64,000 nt of DNA from CAVYXA01 sp963846775 (GTDB taxonomy: Bacteria > Verrucomicrobiota > Verrucomicrobiia > Chthoniobacterales > UBA10450). The stretch is taken from assembly GCA_963846775.1 (NCBI GenBank), contig CAWJXB010000005.1:163393-227392 (forward strand). The letters run 5' to 3'. This document shows positions 17,685-25,611 of this stretch, piece after piece (the first letter of the stretch is position 1; each line of letters begins with the position of its first letter). Under the pieces are notes generated by a model. The model searched no databases, was not told where the DNA came from, and saw only the letters and a list, made by a program, of their open reading frames with translations. Position numbers and translations under genes: made by a program.

Positions 17685-19226
17685 ATGGCAGGCCCGGTCA
17701 TGCTGATCATCCGCGACGGTTGGGGAATTAATCCTGGAGGCAGAGAGAAACGCGAAGAAAACGGAGACGCCACGCTCCTCGCGCGTACCCCTTTCCACGA
17801 CCAGCTCTATCGCAATTATCCGGGCGGGAAATTGAGCGCGAGCGGGGCCGATGTTGGCCTGCCCGACGGTCAAATGGGCAACTCCGAAGTAGGCCATCTC
17901 AATCTCGGCGCCGGGCGGATCGTGTACCAGGATCTGACGCGAATTAACCAAGCTATCGCCCAAGGTGAGCTGGAGCGGAACGCGACGGCGCAGAGTGCGT
18001 TCGCCACCGCTCGCGGGCATCGTTTGCATCTGTTAGGCTTGGTTTCCGACGGTGGCGTTCACAGCCATTATGATCACCTGATTGCGCTGGCCAATGCGGC
18101 GCACGAAGCGGGAGTGAACAAAATCTTTGTTCACGCTTTTACTGATGGTCGCGATACGTCGCCAACCGGGGGAGCGAGCTTTTTGCGAACATGCGAAACC
18201 GCGCTGCGAAAGAGCGGAGCGCAGATTGTCACAGTGGTCGGCCGTTACTTTGCCATGGATCGAGATCGGCGCTGGGACCGCACGAAAAAGGCCTGGGACG
18301 CAATTGTTCTTGGGCGGGGCAAAATCTGTAAAGACGCGCCGTCAGCCGCGGTAGCTCGACAATACAAGCAGGGCAAAACCGACGAGTTCATGCCGCCGCT
18401 CGTTTTCTCGCATTCGAACGAGCAACGTGTTCGCGATGATGACACGGTTCTGTTTTTTAACTTCCGCGCGGACCGTGCGCGGCAGCTCTCGCGCGCTTTT
18501 TTGCTGAAGGATTTCGACGGATTTAATCGCGAAATCTGGCCGCGAGTGCACTACGTCACCCTCACTCAATACGATGTGACTTATCCGTCCCCATTCATTT
18601 TCGCGCCGCAAGAACTGAAGGAAATCCTGGGCGAGATGGTGAGCGCGGCAGGCAAGAAACAATTGCGCATCGCCGAGACCGAGAAATACGCGCACGTGAC
18701 CTATTTTTTTAACGGCGGCGTGGAAAAAGCCTTTCCAGGGGAAGACCGCAAGCTGATTCCGTCGCCGAAGGTGGCCACTTATGATCTTCAGCCCGAGATG
18801 AGCGCACGTGAAGTGACCGACGAACTGATCGCGCGAATGGCTGATTACGATTTGATTATTTTGAACTTCGCTAATCCAGACATGGTTGGCCACACTGGCG
18901 TGGTCGAAGCTGGAGTCAAAGCGGTCGAGACGGTTGACGCTTGTTGCGCGCGGATCATCCCGCAACTGCTCGAACTTGGCGGCAAATGCCTGGTTACCGC
19001 CGATCACGGCAATTGCGAACAAATGCGTAACCCCGATGGCTCGCCCAACACTGCCCACACCTGCAATCTCGTTCACTGCATCTACGTTGGGCCTGATGCC
19101 GCCCAATTTCGTTGCCGCGATGGCATCTTGGCCGATGTGGCACCTACGCTCCTTTTCCTTCTTGGCCTGTCGCAGCCGAAAGAAATGACCGGGCACAACT
19201 TGCTGGTGCCGGGGACCGGTCGTTAG
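17685..19226 (+). CDS. gpmI: 2,3-bisphosphoglycerate-independent phosphoglycerate mutase
   Basis: Interconverts 3- and 2-phosphoglycerate in glycolysis and gluconeogenesis, using two Mn ions and a phosphoserine. Signatures are intact: I-R-D-G-W-G at the start, the catalytic Ser in M-G-N-S-E-V-G-H-L-N-L-G-A-G-R, F-T-D-G-R-D-T-S-P, R-Y-F-A-M-D-R-D-R-R-W-D-R, F-F-N-F-R-A-D-R-A-R, N-P-D-M-V-G-H-T-G and T-A-D-H-G-N. Length (513 residues) is normal. ATG 17685 (M-A-G-P-V-M-L-I-I-R-D-G-W-G) is chosen because the domain begins immediately; a longer in-frame reading has no homology. Divergent from the phosphatase-fold gene. Confidence 0.96.
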   Translation: MAGPVMLIIRDGWGINPGGREKREENGDATLLARTPFHDQLYRNYPGGKLSASGADVGLPDGQMGNSEVGHLNLGAGRIVYQDLTRINQAIAQGELERNATAQSAFATARGHRLHLLGLVSDGGVHSHYDHLIALANAAHEAGVNKIFVHAFTDGRDTSPTGGASFLRTCETALRKSGAQIVTVVGRYFAMDRDRRWDRTKKAWDAIVLGRGKICKDAPSAAVARQYKQGKTDEFMPPLVFSHSNEQRVRDDDTVLFFNFRADRARQLSRAFLLKDFDGFNREIWPRVHYVTLTQYDVTYPSPFIFAPQELKEILGEMVSAAGKKQLRIAETEKYAHVTYFFNGGVEKAFPGEDRKLIPSPKVATYDLQPEMSAREVTDELIARMADYDLIILNFANPDMVGHTGVVEAGVKAVETVDACCARIIPQLLELGGKCLVTADHGNCEQMRNPDGSPNTAHTCNLVHCIYVGPDAAQFRCRDGILADVAPTLLFLLGLSQPKEMTGHNLLVPGTGR

Positions 19227-19391
19227 GTCCGACTGGTCGCTCGAGATTCTTCGATATGCCAACAATTGACGAACGGCGTAAAGCGTTCTGGAATCTTTCT
19301 GACGAGGAACCAATTTGCATTTGCCAAGCTAGTGAGGCTGTAGCATCTTCCCGCTCCGCCGTGCCAGGCTTGGCCGGCGCGATTTTTGTCT

Positions 19392-20123
19392 ATGGCAACT
19401 ACAACTGAATTAGTCCCCGAACTTTTGGAGGCCGGCGTTCACTTTGGTCATCAGACCAAACGCTGGAACCCGAAGATGAAGCCATTCATTTTCGAGCAGC
19501 GAAACCAGATTTACATCATCAACCTCGATCGCACGGCGGAGCAGCTTCAGCGCGCGACGGAGTTTCTTCAGGATGTCGCCCGCCGTGGCGGAAAAATTCT
19601 CTTCGTCGGCTGCAAGAAACAGGCCCAGGAAGCGGTTAAGGAAGCAGCGCTCGCGTGCGGCCAGTTTTACGTTAATCAGCGCTGGCTCGGCGGCACGCTT
19701 ACAAATTTGACCACCATTCGTAAAAGCATCGGGCGCCTGAAGTTCATCGAACAGATCGAGCAATCGCCTGATTACAAGAAGATGGGTAAACAGGAGTTGG
19801 CTGCGCTGAATCGCGAGGCCGCGAAACTGCGGCGCAATCTCGAAGGTATTCTCGACATGGAACGCTTACCCGATTCGTTGGTTGTGATCGACATATTGCG
19901 TGAGCAGAACACGGTGAACGAAGCGCGCCGGCTCGGTATTCCTGTCGTCGCGATTGTCGATACCAATGCCGATCCGGAAATGGTGGATTATCCGATCGCG
20001 GGGAACGACGATGCCATCCGCGCCATCCGCGTCGTCTTGCAAAAGCTTGTCGATGCCATTGTCTCGGCCAGCAACGAAGCCCGCATCCGTGAGCAAGTCG
20101 AAATGGCCGGCGTGTCGGCCTGA
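19392..20123 (+). CDS. rpsB: 30S ribosomal protein S2
   Basis: Small-subunit ribosomal protein needed to recruit S1. The sequence starts M-A-T-T-T-E-L-V-P-E-L-L-E-A-G-V-H-F-G-H-Q-T-K-R-W-N-P-K-M and carries the family motifs N-Q-R-W-L-G-G-T-L-T-N and P-V-V-A-I-V-D-T-N-A-D-P. Length 243 residues is normal. ATG 19392 is chosen over a TTG six bases earlier. It pairs with tsf, as in most bacteria; the pyrH and frr genes that often follow are absent here. Confidence 0.97.
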   Translation: MATTTELVPELLEAGVHFGHQTKRWNPKMKPFIFEQRNQIYIINLDRTAEQLQRATEFLQDVARRGGKILFVGCKKQAQEAVKEAALACGQFYVNQRWLGGTLTNLTTIRKSIGRLKFIEQIEQSPDYKKMGKQELAALNREAAKLRRNLEGILDMERLPDSLVVIDILREQNTVNEARRLGIPVVAIVDTNADPEMVDYPIAGNDDAIRAIRVVLQKLVDAIVSASNEARIREQVEMAGVSA

Positions 20124-20135
20124 AGCCAATAAATC

Positions 20136-20183
20136 CGTTACATCGTTACAACGTTACAAAGCAGGCCGATGTAACCTTGTAAC
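20136..20183 (+). promoter_or_regulatory. Repeat-rich rpsB-tsf spacer able to fold
   Basis: Three direct copies of CGTTACA (20136, 20144, 20152) are followed by two inverted copies TGTAAC (20170, 20178). CGTTACATCG near 20136 can pair with CGATGTAAC at 20167-20175. The structure sits in the rpsB-tsf gap, a place where several bacteria have attenuation or S2 feedback sites. A regulatory role is inference. Confidence 0.45.
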
Positions 20184-20202
20184 TTTTTAACTTTTCACAC
20201 TC

Positions 20203-20814
20203 ATGGAAATCGATCCCCAATTAGTAAAAAAGCTCCGCGAAAAAACCAACGCGGGTATGATGGACTGTAAACGCGCGCTCACCGACGCCGCCGGCAATTT
20301 CGATAAAGCCGAGCAGATTTTGCGGGAAAAGGGAATCGCCAGCGCGAGTAAGAAAGCGTCCCGCGCGACCAAGGAAGGCATTGTCGCTTCTTACATTCAT
20401 CAGCAGGGCAAAGTCGGCGTGCTGGTCGAAGTAGACTGCGAGACCGATTTCGTGGCTAAGAACCAGAACTTCCGCGATTTCGTCAAAGACATCACTCTGC
20501 ACATCGCCGCCGCCCATCCGCTCTACGTCAGCCGCGAACAGGTCCCTGGGAATCTGATCGAAGCTGAGCGCGAGATCTACAAGGCGCAGGTGAAAGGCAA
20601 ACCGGCCAACGTCGTTGACAAAATTGTCGATGGTAAACTCGACAAATTCTACAGCACCGTCTGCTTGCTTGAGCAAGGTTTCATCAAGAATCCCGAGCAA
20701 ACGATCGGCGACTTGCTGAAAGCCAAAATCGCCGAGCTCGGCGAAAACATTATCATCCGCCGTTTCACGCGCTACCTCATGGGCGAGCCGCTCGAATCCG
20801 AATCGGCCGGCTAG
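20203..20814 (+). CDS. tsf: Translation elongation factor Ts
   Basis: Guanine-nucleotide exchange factor for EF-Tu. Diagnostic segments: L-V-K-K-L-R-E-K-T-N-A-G-M-M-D-C-K-R-A-L near residue 5 (UBA-like domain), G-V-L-V-E-V-D-C-E-T-D-F-V-A-K-N near 75. At 203 residues it is the short form with a reduced core, as in Thermus and several other phyla, compared with 283 in E. coli. It lies 79 bp after rpsB. The C-terminal region R-R-F-T-R-Y-L-M-G ends normally, so it is not truncated. Confidence 0.96.
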   Translation: MEIDPQLVKKLREKTNAGMMDCKRALTDAAGNFDKAEQILREKGIASASKKASRATKEGIVASYIHQQGKVGVLVEVDCETDFVAKNQNFRDFVKDITLHIAAAHPLYVSREQVPGNLIEAEREIYKAQVKGKPANVVDKIVDGKLDKFYSTVCLLEQGFIKNPEQTIGDLLKAKIAELGENIIIRRFTRYLMGEPLESESAG

Positions 20815-20877
20815 TCGCCGTGTAACAGTCCCGGCTTTAAGATGAACGCCGCCGTCGCCCCTGTCCGGGGCCGTTCT

Positions 20878-20917
20878 TAATAGCCCGCAAACCGAGCGTC
20901 AAAACGCCGGGCTATTA
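20878..20917. terminator. Inverted repeat between convergent tsf and cca
   Basis: TAATAGCCCG and CGGGCTATTA form perfect 10-bp arms with a 20-nt loop between the two convergent genes. It probably terminates transcription from one or both sides, though no long T-run follows either arm. Confidence 0.55.
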
Positions 20918-20957
20918 TCGGGACGAAAAAGATCAAACCTGCCCGAATTCGGACGCC

Positions 20958-22295
20958 TCAATCCTTCAACGAATATTCCTGTTTCACCCACTCGAGCGCT
21001 TCCTCGCGGGTGCGGAACGTTCCTTCGAGCTGGCGCGTCTCGACGGCTTCGAGAATTTCGCCGAACTTCGGGCCCGGTTTGAGACCCAGCGCCATGAGAT
21101 CTTCACCGCGCACCAGCGGCGGTGGGATGATCGGTTCATTGGCGAACTCTTCACGTTTGCGCAGGAGAAACTCGTAATTGTCCAGCATCCGATGGCTGCT
21201 CTCACAATCGACTCGGTGTAGCTCCAACTCGTCGTCAAATGTCGGGCGCGCCATGAAGCGTTTCAATTTCGCCACCCGCATTTTGGGCGTGTCCTTGAAG
21301 ACCATGTGCTGGCGGACCATTTCGACGGTCGCGTCTGTTTCGGCGCCCGAAAATCGCAGCCGCCGCATGATAGCTGTCGTCATTTCGGCGCCGATCCGGT
21401 CGTGCTCGTTAAAACGAATCCGGCCAGTAGGATCGACCGTGGCCGTGACCGGCTTGGCCACATCGTGAAACAGAACGGCGAAAACGAGCGGCAGGGAAAC
21501 TTTGTCCGGCAACGATTGCAGCATCAATCGCGTGTGAACAAAGACGTCGCCTTCGGGATGAAATTGTTCTGGCTGCAACACGCCTTTCATCGCCTCGAGC
21601 TCTGGGAGCACCGCCCGCATCAATCCGCTCGCGTCGAGCAAATCCCAACCGCGCGCGCGATTGGGTGATGTGAAAATGCGCACCAGTTCGTCGCGGATTC
21701 GTTCGGCGCTGATCTGATTGATCGACCCCGCATTCGCGACCAGCGCATCCCAAGTGTGAGCGTCGATCTTGTAATCGAGCACGGCCGCGAACCGGACGGC
21801 GCGCAGCATCCGCAATCGGTCTTCAGCAAATCGTTGCCTGGGATCACCGATTGCGCGGACCAGTTTCGCTTTAAGATCGGCCTGGCCGTCGACGAAATCG
21901 ATCACTTTTTCAGCGACAGGGTCGAAGAACATTCCGTTGATCGTGAAGTCGCGCCGCTTTGCATCTTCTTCCGGCGAGGAGAATCGGACTGAGATCGGGT
22001 GCCGCCCGTCGCTGTACGCTTCGTCGGATCGAAACGTCGCAACTTCAAATTGGAATCCGTTTTCAAGCACGATGATTACACCGAATTGCGCGCCGACCGC
22101 ATACGTCCGGGCGAAAAGATTTTGCACTTCTTCCGGTCGCGCATTGGTGGCGATGTCGAAATCTTTTGGTTGGATTCCCCGGACGAGATCGCGGACGCAA
22201 CCTCCGGCGAAGTAGGCGATGTGGCCGGCCGCGCGCAAGCGGGCCGCGACCTGGCGTGCCGCCTCCTCCATCGGCAAGATTTCGCTCTCTTCCAT
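20958..22295 (-). CDS. CCA tRNA nucleotidyltransferase / poly(A) polymerase family with HD domain
   Basis: Class II nucleotidyltransferase of the CCA-adding family, which builds or repairs tRNA 3' ends. N-terminal motifs: Y-F-A-G-G-C-V-R-D-L-V-R-G and the metal-binding D-F-D-I-A-T-N-A, then R-R-D-F-T-I-N-G-M-F-F-D-P and E-D-R-L-R-M-L-R-A-V-R-F. A C-terminal HD phosphohydrolase core is present (L-F-H-D-V-A-K-P). ATG 22295 is chosen because M-E-E-S-E-I-L-P sits just before the head domain; the longer frame has no homology. CCA-, CC- and A-adding activities cannot be told apart from sequence alone. Confidence 0.9.
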   Translation of the reverse strand: MEESEILPMEEAARQVAARLRAAGHIAYFAGGCVRDLVRGIQPKDFDIATNARPEEVQNLFARTYAVGAQFGVIIVLENGFQFEVATFRSDEAYSDGRHPISVRFSSPEEDAKRRDFTINGMFFDPVAEKVIDFVDGQADLKAKLVRAIGDPRQRFAEDRLRMLRAVRFAAVLDYKIDAHTWDALVANAGSINQISAERIRDELVRIFTSPNRARGWDLLDASGLMRAVLPELEAMKGVLQPEQFHPEGDVFVHTRLMLQSLPDKVSLPLVFAVLFHDVAKPVTATVDPTGRIRFNEHDRIGAEMTTAIMRRLRFSGAETDATVEMVRQHMVFKDTPKMRVAKLKRFMARPTFDDELELHRVDCESSHRMLDNYEFLLRKREEFANEPIIPPPLVRGEDLMALGLKPGPKFGEILEAVETRQLEGTFRTREEALEWVKQEYSLKD

Positions 22296-22436
22296 TGCCG
22301 CATTGTAGCGGCGGTGTGCGACGGTCGCTACTTCCGATGTCCAAGCTCGGCCAGCCGTGAGCTTGAGCGTTTGGATAGCGCCGCGCGAGACTAGCGAGAT
22401 CAGACGGAGAACGTCCAATAGAGAGGCAAACCGGCG

Positions 22437-23597
22437 CTAGGGTGTGTGCGGAACGTCCGCATCAAGGGTAAGTGGAATCGCGCGGTTTTTCTGCAGGGTG
22501 GCCGCTGCGGGAAGCTGTGTCCCGTCTGTCAGCATGGGCATATTCCTACTGGCTGGATGGAGTTCAGCCTGGATATTAAAGGTGCATTTCGCGCCGGCCC
22601 GGACGACCGTGATCGGCACGACGTCCCCGGCGGTAATGAAAAACGACGCGTCGAGCACGTCTTCCGGCTCGTGCACTTTTACCTTGCCCACTTGAAGCAG
22701 AATGTCACCTGGTCTTAAGGCGGATTCAGTGGCCGGCGTCGTCGCCATGACCTCCGTGATCTGGGCGCGCGAACCTTCCTCGGGGTTTTTGGCTTCCGCC
22801 ACATTGGCGCCGATCCAGCCGTGGCGGACTTCACCGAAACGAACGAAATCGTTCCGGATCTTTTCGGCAGCGTCGATTGGCAACGCATAACAGGAAGAAT
22901 TGTTTTCCAAACTGCTGACCAGAATGCCAACCACTTCGCCTTTCAAATTCAGCAGCGGCGCGCCAGCTTCGCCACGCTGGGTCGGCAAGTTCACGCGCAA
23001 GTGCGTGGTGGAAAAATAACGACCGAGATATTTTCGGTCGAATCCGGCGATCAACCCGAAGCTGGGCGTCTTCCCAAGATCGAGCGGATAGCCGATCGTC
23101 ACCACCGGCGTCGCGACTTCGAGCCCTTGCGATGTTCCGATGGGTAACGTCGGTGTCACCAGATCGATCTTCAAAATAGCGATGCCGCTGCGGAGATCGG
23201 CCACGACCTGGCGCGCCGGATATTCCTTGCCGCCAAACTGGATCGAAAAACTGTCCGCTTCGCCGCCGACCGTGTACGAGGTGTAGAGCGTGCCGGTAGG
23301 ATCGACAAAAAATCCGGTGCCATAGATGTCGCTGTGTTCATCGACGCCGTGAATTCGGACAACCGCCTTGGCCGAACGCTCAAAGACATCTCTCACTTCG
23401 CGACTGATCGAGACGGCGGATTGATCCTGAGCGGAGATCGACCTCGCAGCAAAGAGAGCTGCCAAAATTGCCGTCATCCCAAGCCAAGATGTAGTCCTCG
23501 CTCGATGGGCGACGCAATCGACGCTGCGGCTCAGAGCGTTTCGCACAGCCAGGCGGCTACAGGCAGGATCGCAGCTAGAACCGGAAGTTCGATTCAT
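22437..23597 (-). CDS. HtrA/DegS-like protein lacking the catalytic triad
   Basis: A 386-residue exported or membrane-anchored protein with trypsin-fold and one PDZ domain, in the HtrA/DegS order. The fold blocks are recognisable but all three catalytic positions have changed: T-S-Y-T-V replaces T-N-x-H-V (His lost), R-S-G-I-A-I-L replaces T-D-L-A-V-L (Asp lost) and G-E-A-G-A-P-L-L replaces G-N-S-G-G-P-L-L (Ser lost). The PDZ region (about 270-340) looks normal. The ATG at 23597 overlaps the end of the upstream gene by 23 bp; an inner ATG at 23477 directly precedes the signal peptide. It closes a sigma factor/anti-sigma operon, so a ligand-sensing role is likely. Confidence 0.8.
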   Translation of the reverse strand: MNRTSGSSCDPACSRLAVRNALSRSVDCVAHRARTTSWLGMTAILAALFAARSISAQDQSAVSISREVRDVFERSAKAVVRIHGVDEHSDIYGTGFFVDPTGTLYTSYTVGGEADSFSIQFGGKEYPARQVVADLRSGIAILKIDLVTPTLPIGTSQGLEVATPVVTIGYPLDLGKTPSFGLIAGFDRKYLGRYFSTTHLRVNLPTQRGEAGAPLLNLKGEVVGILVSSLENNSSCYALPIDAAEKIRNDFVRFGEVRHGWIGANVAEAKNPEEGSRAQITEVMATTPATESALRPGDILLQVGKVKVHEPEDVLDASFFITAGDVVPITVVRAGAKCTFNIQAELHPASRNMPMLTDGTQLPAAATLQKNRAIPLTLDADVPHTP

Positions 23598-24078
23598 AAC
23601 TCACTGGAACGCTATCGAGCACATAACGCGGCGGCGTCCTCCGAAAACTGTCGGAAGCGTGAGTTTGGGCGCTGCGGTGGAATTGACGTAGCGGCTGAGC
23701 GGTAAAGACGCGTGTCGCAACCGGGGACGCCAGCGTCCATTCTACCTCGGGGTTGAGTGACGCCGATATCGCGGGTGGATTTTCGGCGGCCACATTCACC
23801 GCGCTTGGCTGTTGGTGAATCTTCAATGAAATCACCGCGGCGCAGATCAACAAGGCTACCGCGGCTGCGGGGTAGGAGGTGAGCGACGGCACGTTGAGCC
23901 GGAACAAAAAGTCGTGCGCTCGTTCCCAGCAAATTCGCCAGATCGGTTGGCGCAGCAATTCATCGCGCTGGTGCCGATGAAACTCGTGCAGGAAATTCTC
24001 GAAGTAGCCGGGCGGCGGTTGCTCGTATCGCTTCAGCCGAAGCAGCTTTGCGATTTCGTTGTCGTTAAACTCGTCCAT
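23575..24078 (-). CDS. Putative membrane anti-sigma factor
   Basis: A 167-residue single-pass protein with no recognised domain. About 75 residues lie before one transmembrane segment (Y-P-A-A-A-V-A-L-L-I-C-A-A-V-I-S), then about 70 residues would be periplasmic. It begins 11 bp after the sigma-factor stop, which is where anti-sigma genes sit. The N-terminal D-N-E-I-A-K-L-L-R-L-K-R-Y-E-Q-P-P-P-G-Y-F segment recurs in proteins next to sigma factors in related genomes, as I recall. The C-terminus is S-N-F-R-F, an aromatic tail of the sort PDZ domains bind. Function is inferred from context. Confidence 0.55.
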   Translation of the reverse strand: MDEFNDNEIAKLLRLKRYEQPPPGYFENFLHEFHRHQRDELLRQPIWRICWERAHDFLFRLNVPSLTSYPAAAVALLICAAVISLKIHQQPSAVNVAAENPPAISASLNPEVEWTLASPVATRVFTAQPLRQFHRSAQTHASDSFRRTPPRYVLDSVPVSYESNFRF

Positions 24079-24089
24079 CTCAGCACCCG

Positions 24090-24686
24090 TTAAGAAACCG
24101 GATTCTTTCGGAATTCCTCCAGATAATTTTGCAATTGCCGGTTCGCGTAAAAGAGCCTGGAACGTACCGTGCCTTCCGAGACGTGCAAGATTTTACTAAT
24201 CTCCGCGTGGGGCATCCCTTGAATATGGAACATGGTAACCACTGCTCTGTGATCATCAGACAGTTTCATCATGGCCTCGTTCAACCTTTTCTGGAGCTCA
24301 GATAGGTCCGCTTCTCGCACGGGGCTGCTGCCTTGCGTCACTTCCAGGAACTCCTTGTCGTTCTGAATGCTGGAATCGACATCGTCCAGGCTCAGATGGT
24401 ATCGCCGGCCGCGTTTTTTGAGGAAATTCAGCGTCATGTTCACCGCGATCGAATGGATCCAGGTGTAGAAGGTTGATTTGCCGCGGAAACCTCGAATCGC
24501 TTTATAGGCCTTGGCGAAGATGTCCTGCAATAGATCGTTCGTGTCTTCGTGGTTCGAGGTCATGTTATAGACCAGGCCGTAAAGGCGCGGGCTGTATTTG
24601 ATGACCAGCTCGTCGAATGCGGCGGCATCGCCCGCTTGCGCCCGCGTCACAAGCAGCTGGTCTTCGTCGGTCCGCGGTTTATCCAT
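24090..24686 (-). CDS. ECF RNA polymerase sigma factor (RpoE-like)
   Basis: A 198-residue group-4 sigma factor. Region 2 (about 25-95) includes F-D-E-L-V-I-K-Y-S-P-R-L-Y and D-L-L-Q-D-I-F-A-K-A-Y; region 4 (about 140-190) includes L-S-D-D-H-R-A-V-V-T-M-F and the helix-turn-helix S-K-I-L-H-V-S-E-G-T-V-R-S-R-L. ATG 24686 is chosen since M-D-K-P-R-T-D-E-D-Q-L-L-V precedes region 2; the open frame upstream overlaps the neighbouring peptidase gene. It directs the operon with the putative anti-sigma factor and HtrA-like protein, an arrangement like rpoE-rseA in envelope stress. Confidence 0.9.
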   Translation of the reverse strand: MDKPRTDEDQLLVTRAQAGDAAAFDELVIKYSPRLYGLVYNMTSNHEDTNDLLQDIFAKAYKAIRGFRGKSTFYTWIHSIAVNMTLNFLKKRGRRYHLSLDDVDSSIQNDKEFLEVTQGSSPVREADLSELQKRLNEAMMKLSDDHRAVVTMFHIQGMPHAEISKILHVSEGTVRSRLFYANRQLQNYLEEFRKNPVS

Positions 24687-24795
24687 CGAGTCGCGGCTCG
24701 ACTTTACACGGGTTTGCAGACGCGACGACAACAAATCGGAAACGCGACGAGCGGGTAGAGCGAGCGCGGCATCCATCTTTTTCAACAGTGCACCG

Positions 24796-25485
24796 CTAAC
24801 GCCGATCACGAATCGACAACAGCCAGAGCAAGTTCCCCAGTGCAGCGATAAACGCCGCCACGTAAGTGAGCGCTGCGGCGTTGAGCACTTTGTTTACGCC
24901 GGCGGCTTCCTGCCCTGGCTGCACGATCCCCATCTCCCGCAAAATGATTTTCGCCCGGCGCGACGCATCAAACTCCACTGGCAACGTGATCAACTGAAAG
25001 ACGAGCAGGACAAGATAGCAATAAATGCCAAGCGTAATCAGCCCGGTCATGTGAAAGAAAAGGCCGCCGAAAATGACAAACGGCAACATCTGCGACGCAA
25101 TCATCGTCACGGGCACGATCGCCATCCGCGCCTTGAGCGGCGCATATGCTTTCGCGTGCTGAATTGCGTGTCCGGTCTCATGCGCCGAAATTCCCAGCGC
25201 CGCCACCGACGGCGTATTAAAGACGTTGGTCGACAAGTGAAGTTTCTTATTCGTCGGGTCGTAATGATCGCCAAGAAAATCGTTTGTCTCGACCACATCG
25301 ACATCGTGAATCTGCGCCGCTTGCAAAATCTCCCGGGCGCATTCTGCCCCCGTGATATTTGAGCTCGCGCGAACCTCGCCCCATTTCCGAAATGCGCTGC
25401 TCACCCGAATCTGCGCCCAAATTCCGATGATCAACGGTATACCGATATAAATGAGCCAACTGCCGCCCCCGTAAGGATAGAACAT
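24796..25485 (-). CDS. YugP-type membrane zinc metallopeptidase
   Basis: A 229-residue neutral zinc peptidase (Zn_peptidase_2 / YugP family). One N-terminal and three later hydrophobic segments flank the zinc motif G-I-S-A-H-E-T-G-H-A-I-Q-H, the HExxH variant of this family; H-L-S-T-N-V-F-N-T-P-S-V-A-A-L precedes it as in relatives. The active site probably faces the cytoplasm or membrane surface. Natural substrates are unknown. It ends 109 bp before the sigma-factor start on the same strand. Confidence 0.85.
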   Translation of the reverse strand: MFYPYGGGSWLIYIGIPLIIGIWAQIRVSSAFRKWGEVRASSNITGAECAREILQAAQIHDVDVVETNDFLGDHYDPTNKKLHLSTNVFNTPSVAALGISAHETGHAIQHAKAYAPLKARMAIVPVTMIASQMLPFVIFGGLFFHMTGLITLGIYCYLVLLVFQLITLPVEFDASRRAKIILREMGIVQPGQEAAGVNKVLNAAALTYVAAFIAALGNLLWLLSIRDRR

Positions 25486-25551
25486 ACCTGTTTTAAGTGT
25501 GTCTAGGAACCTTAGACTTGCAACCCCGGTCGGCGTTCATTCGGGCTCAAG

Positions 25552-25605
25552 GAGTGCCGGCTTTCCAGCCACCGGACGCCAAGCGGCGCCTGGAAAGGCG
25601 CCGCT
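25552..25605. repeat. Paired palindromes (BIME-like) after the M24 peptidase gene
   Basis: AGCGGCGCC / GGCGCCGCT are perfect 9-bp arms around TGGAAA at 25582-25605. A second, weaker palindromic word (GTGCCGGCTTTCCAGCC) lies 20 bp away. The pair could act as terminator for the peptidase gene or belong to a mobile REP-type family. Confidence 0.55.
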
Positions 25606-25611
25606 CCTGCC

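Noticed and set aside
18342..19313. 323-codon open frame antisense to gpmI
   Set aside because: gpmI has all catalytic motifs across this stretch; the antisense translation resembles no family.
19227..19391. Small gene starting at the ATG at 19257, between gpmI and rpsB
   Set aside because: Its frame runs past the rpsB start, lacks a ribosome-binding site and shows no family features.
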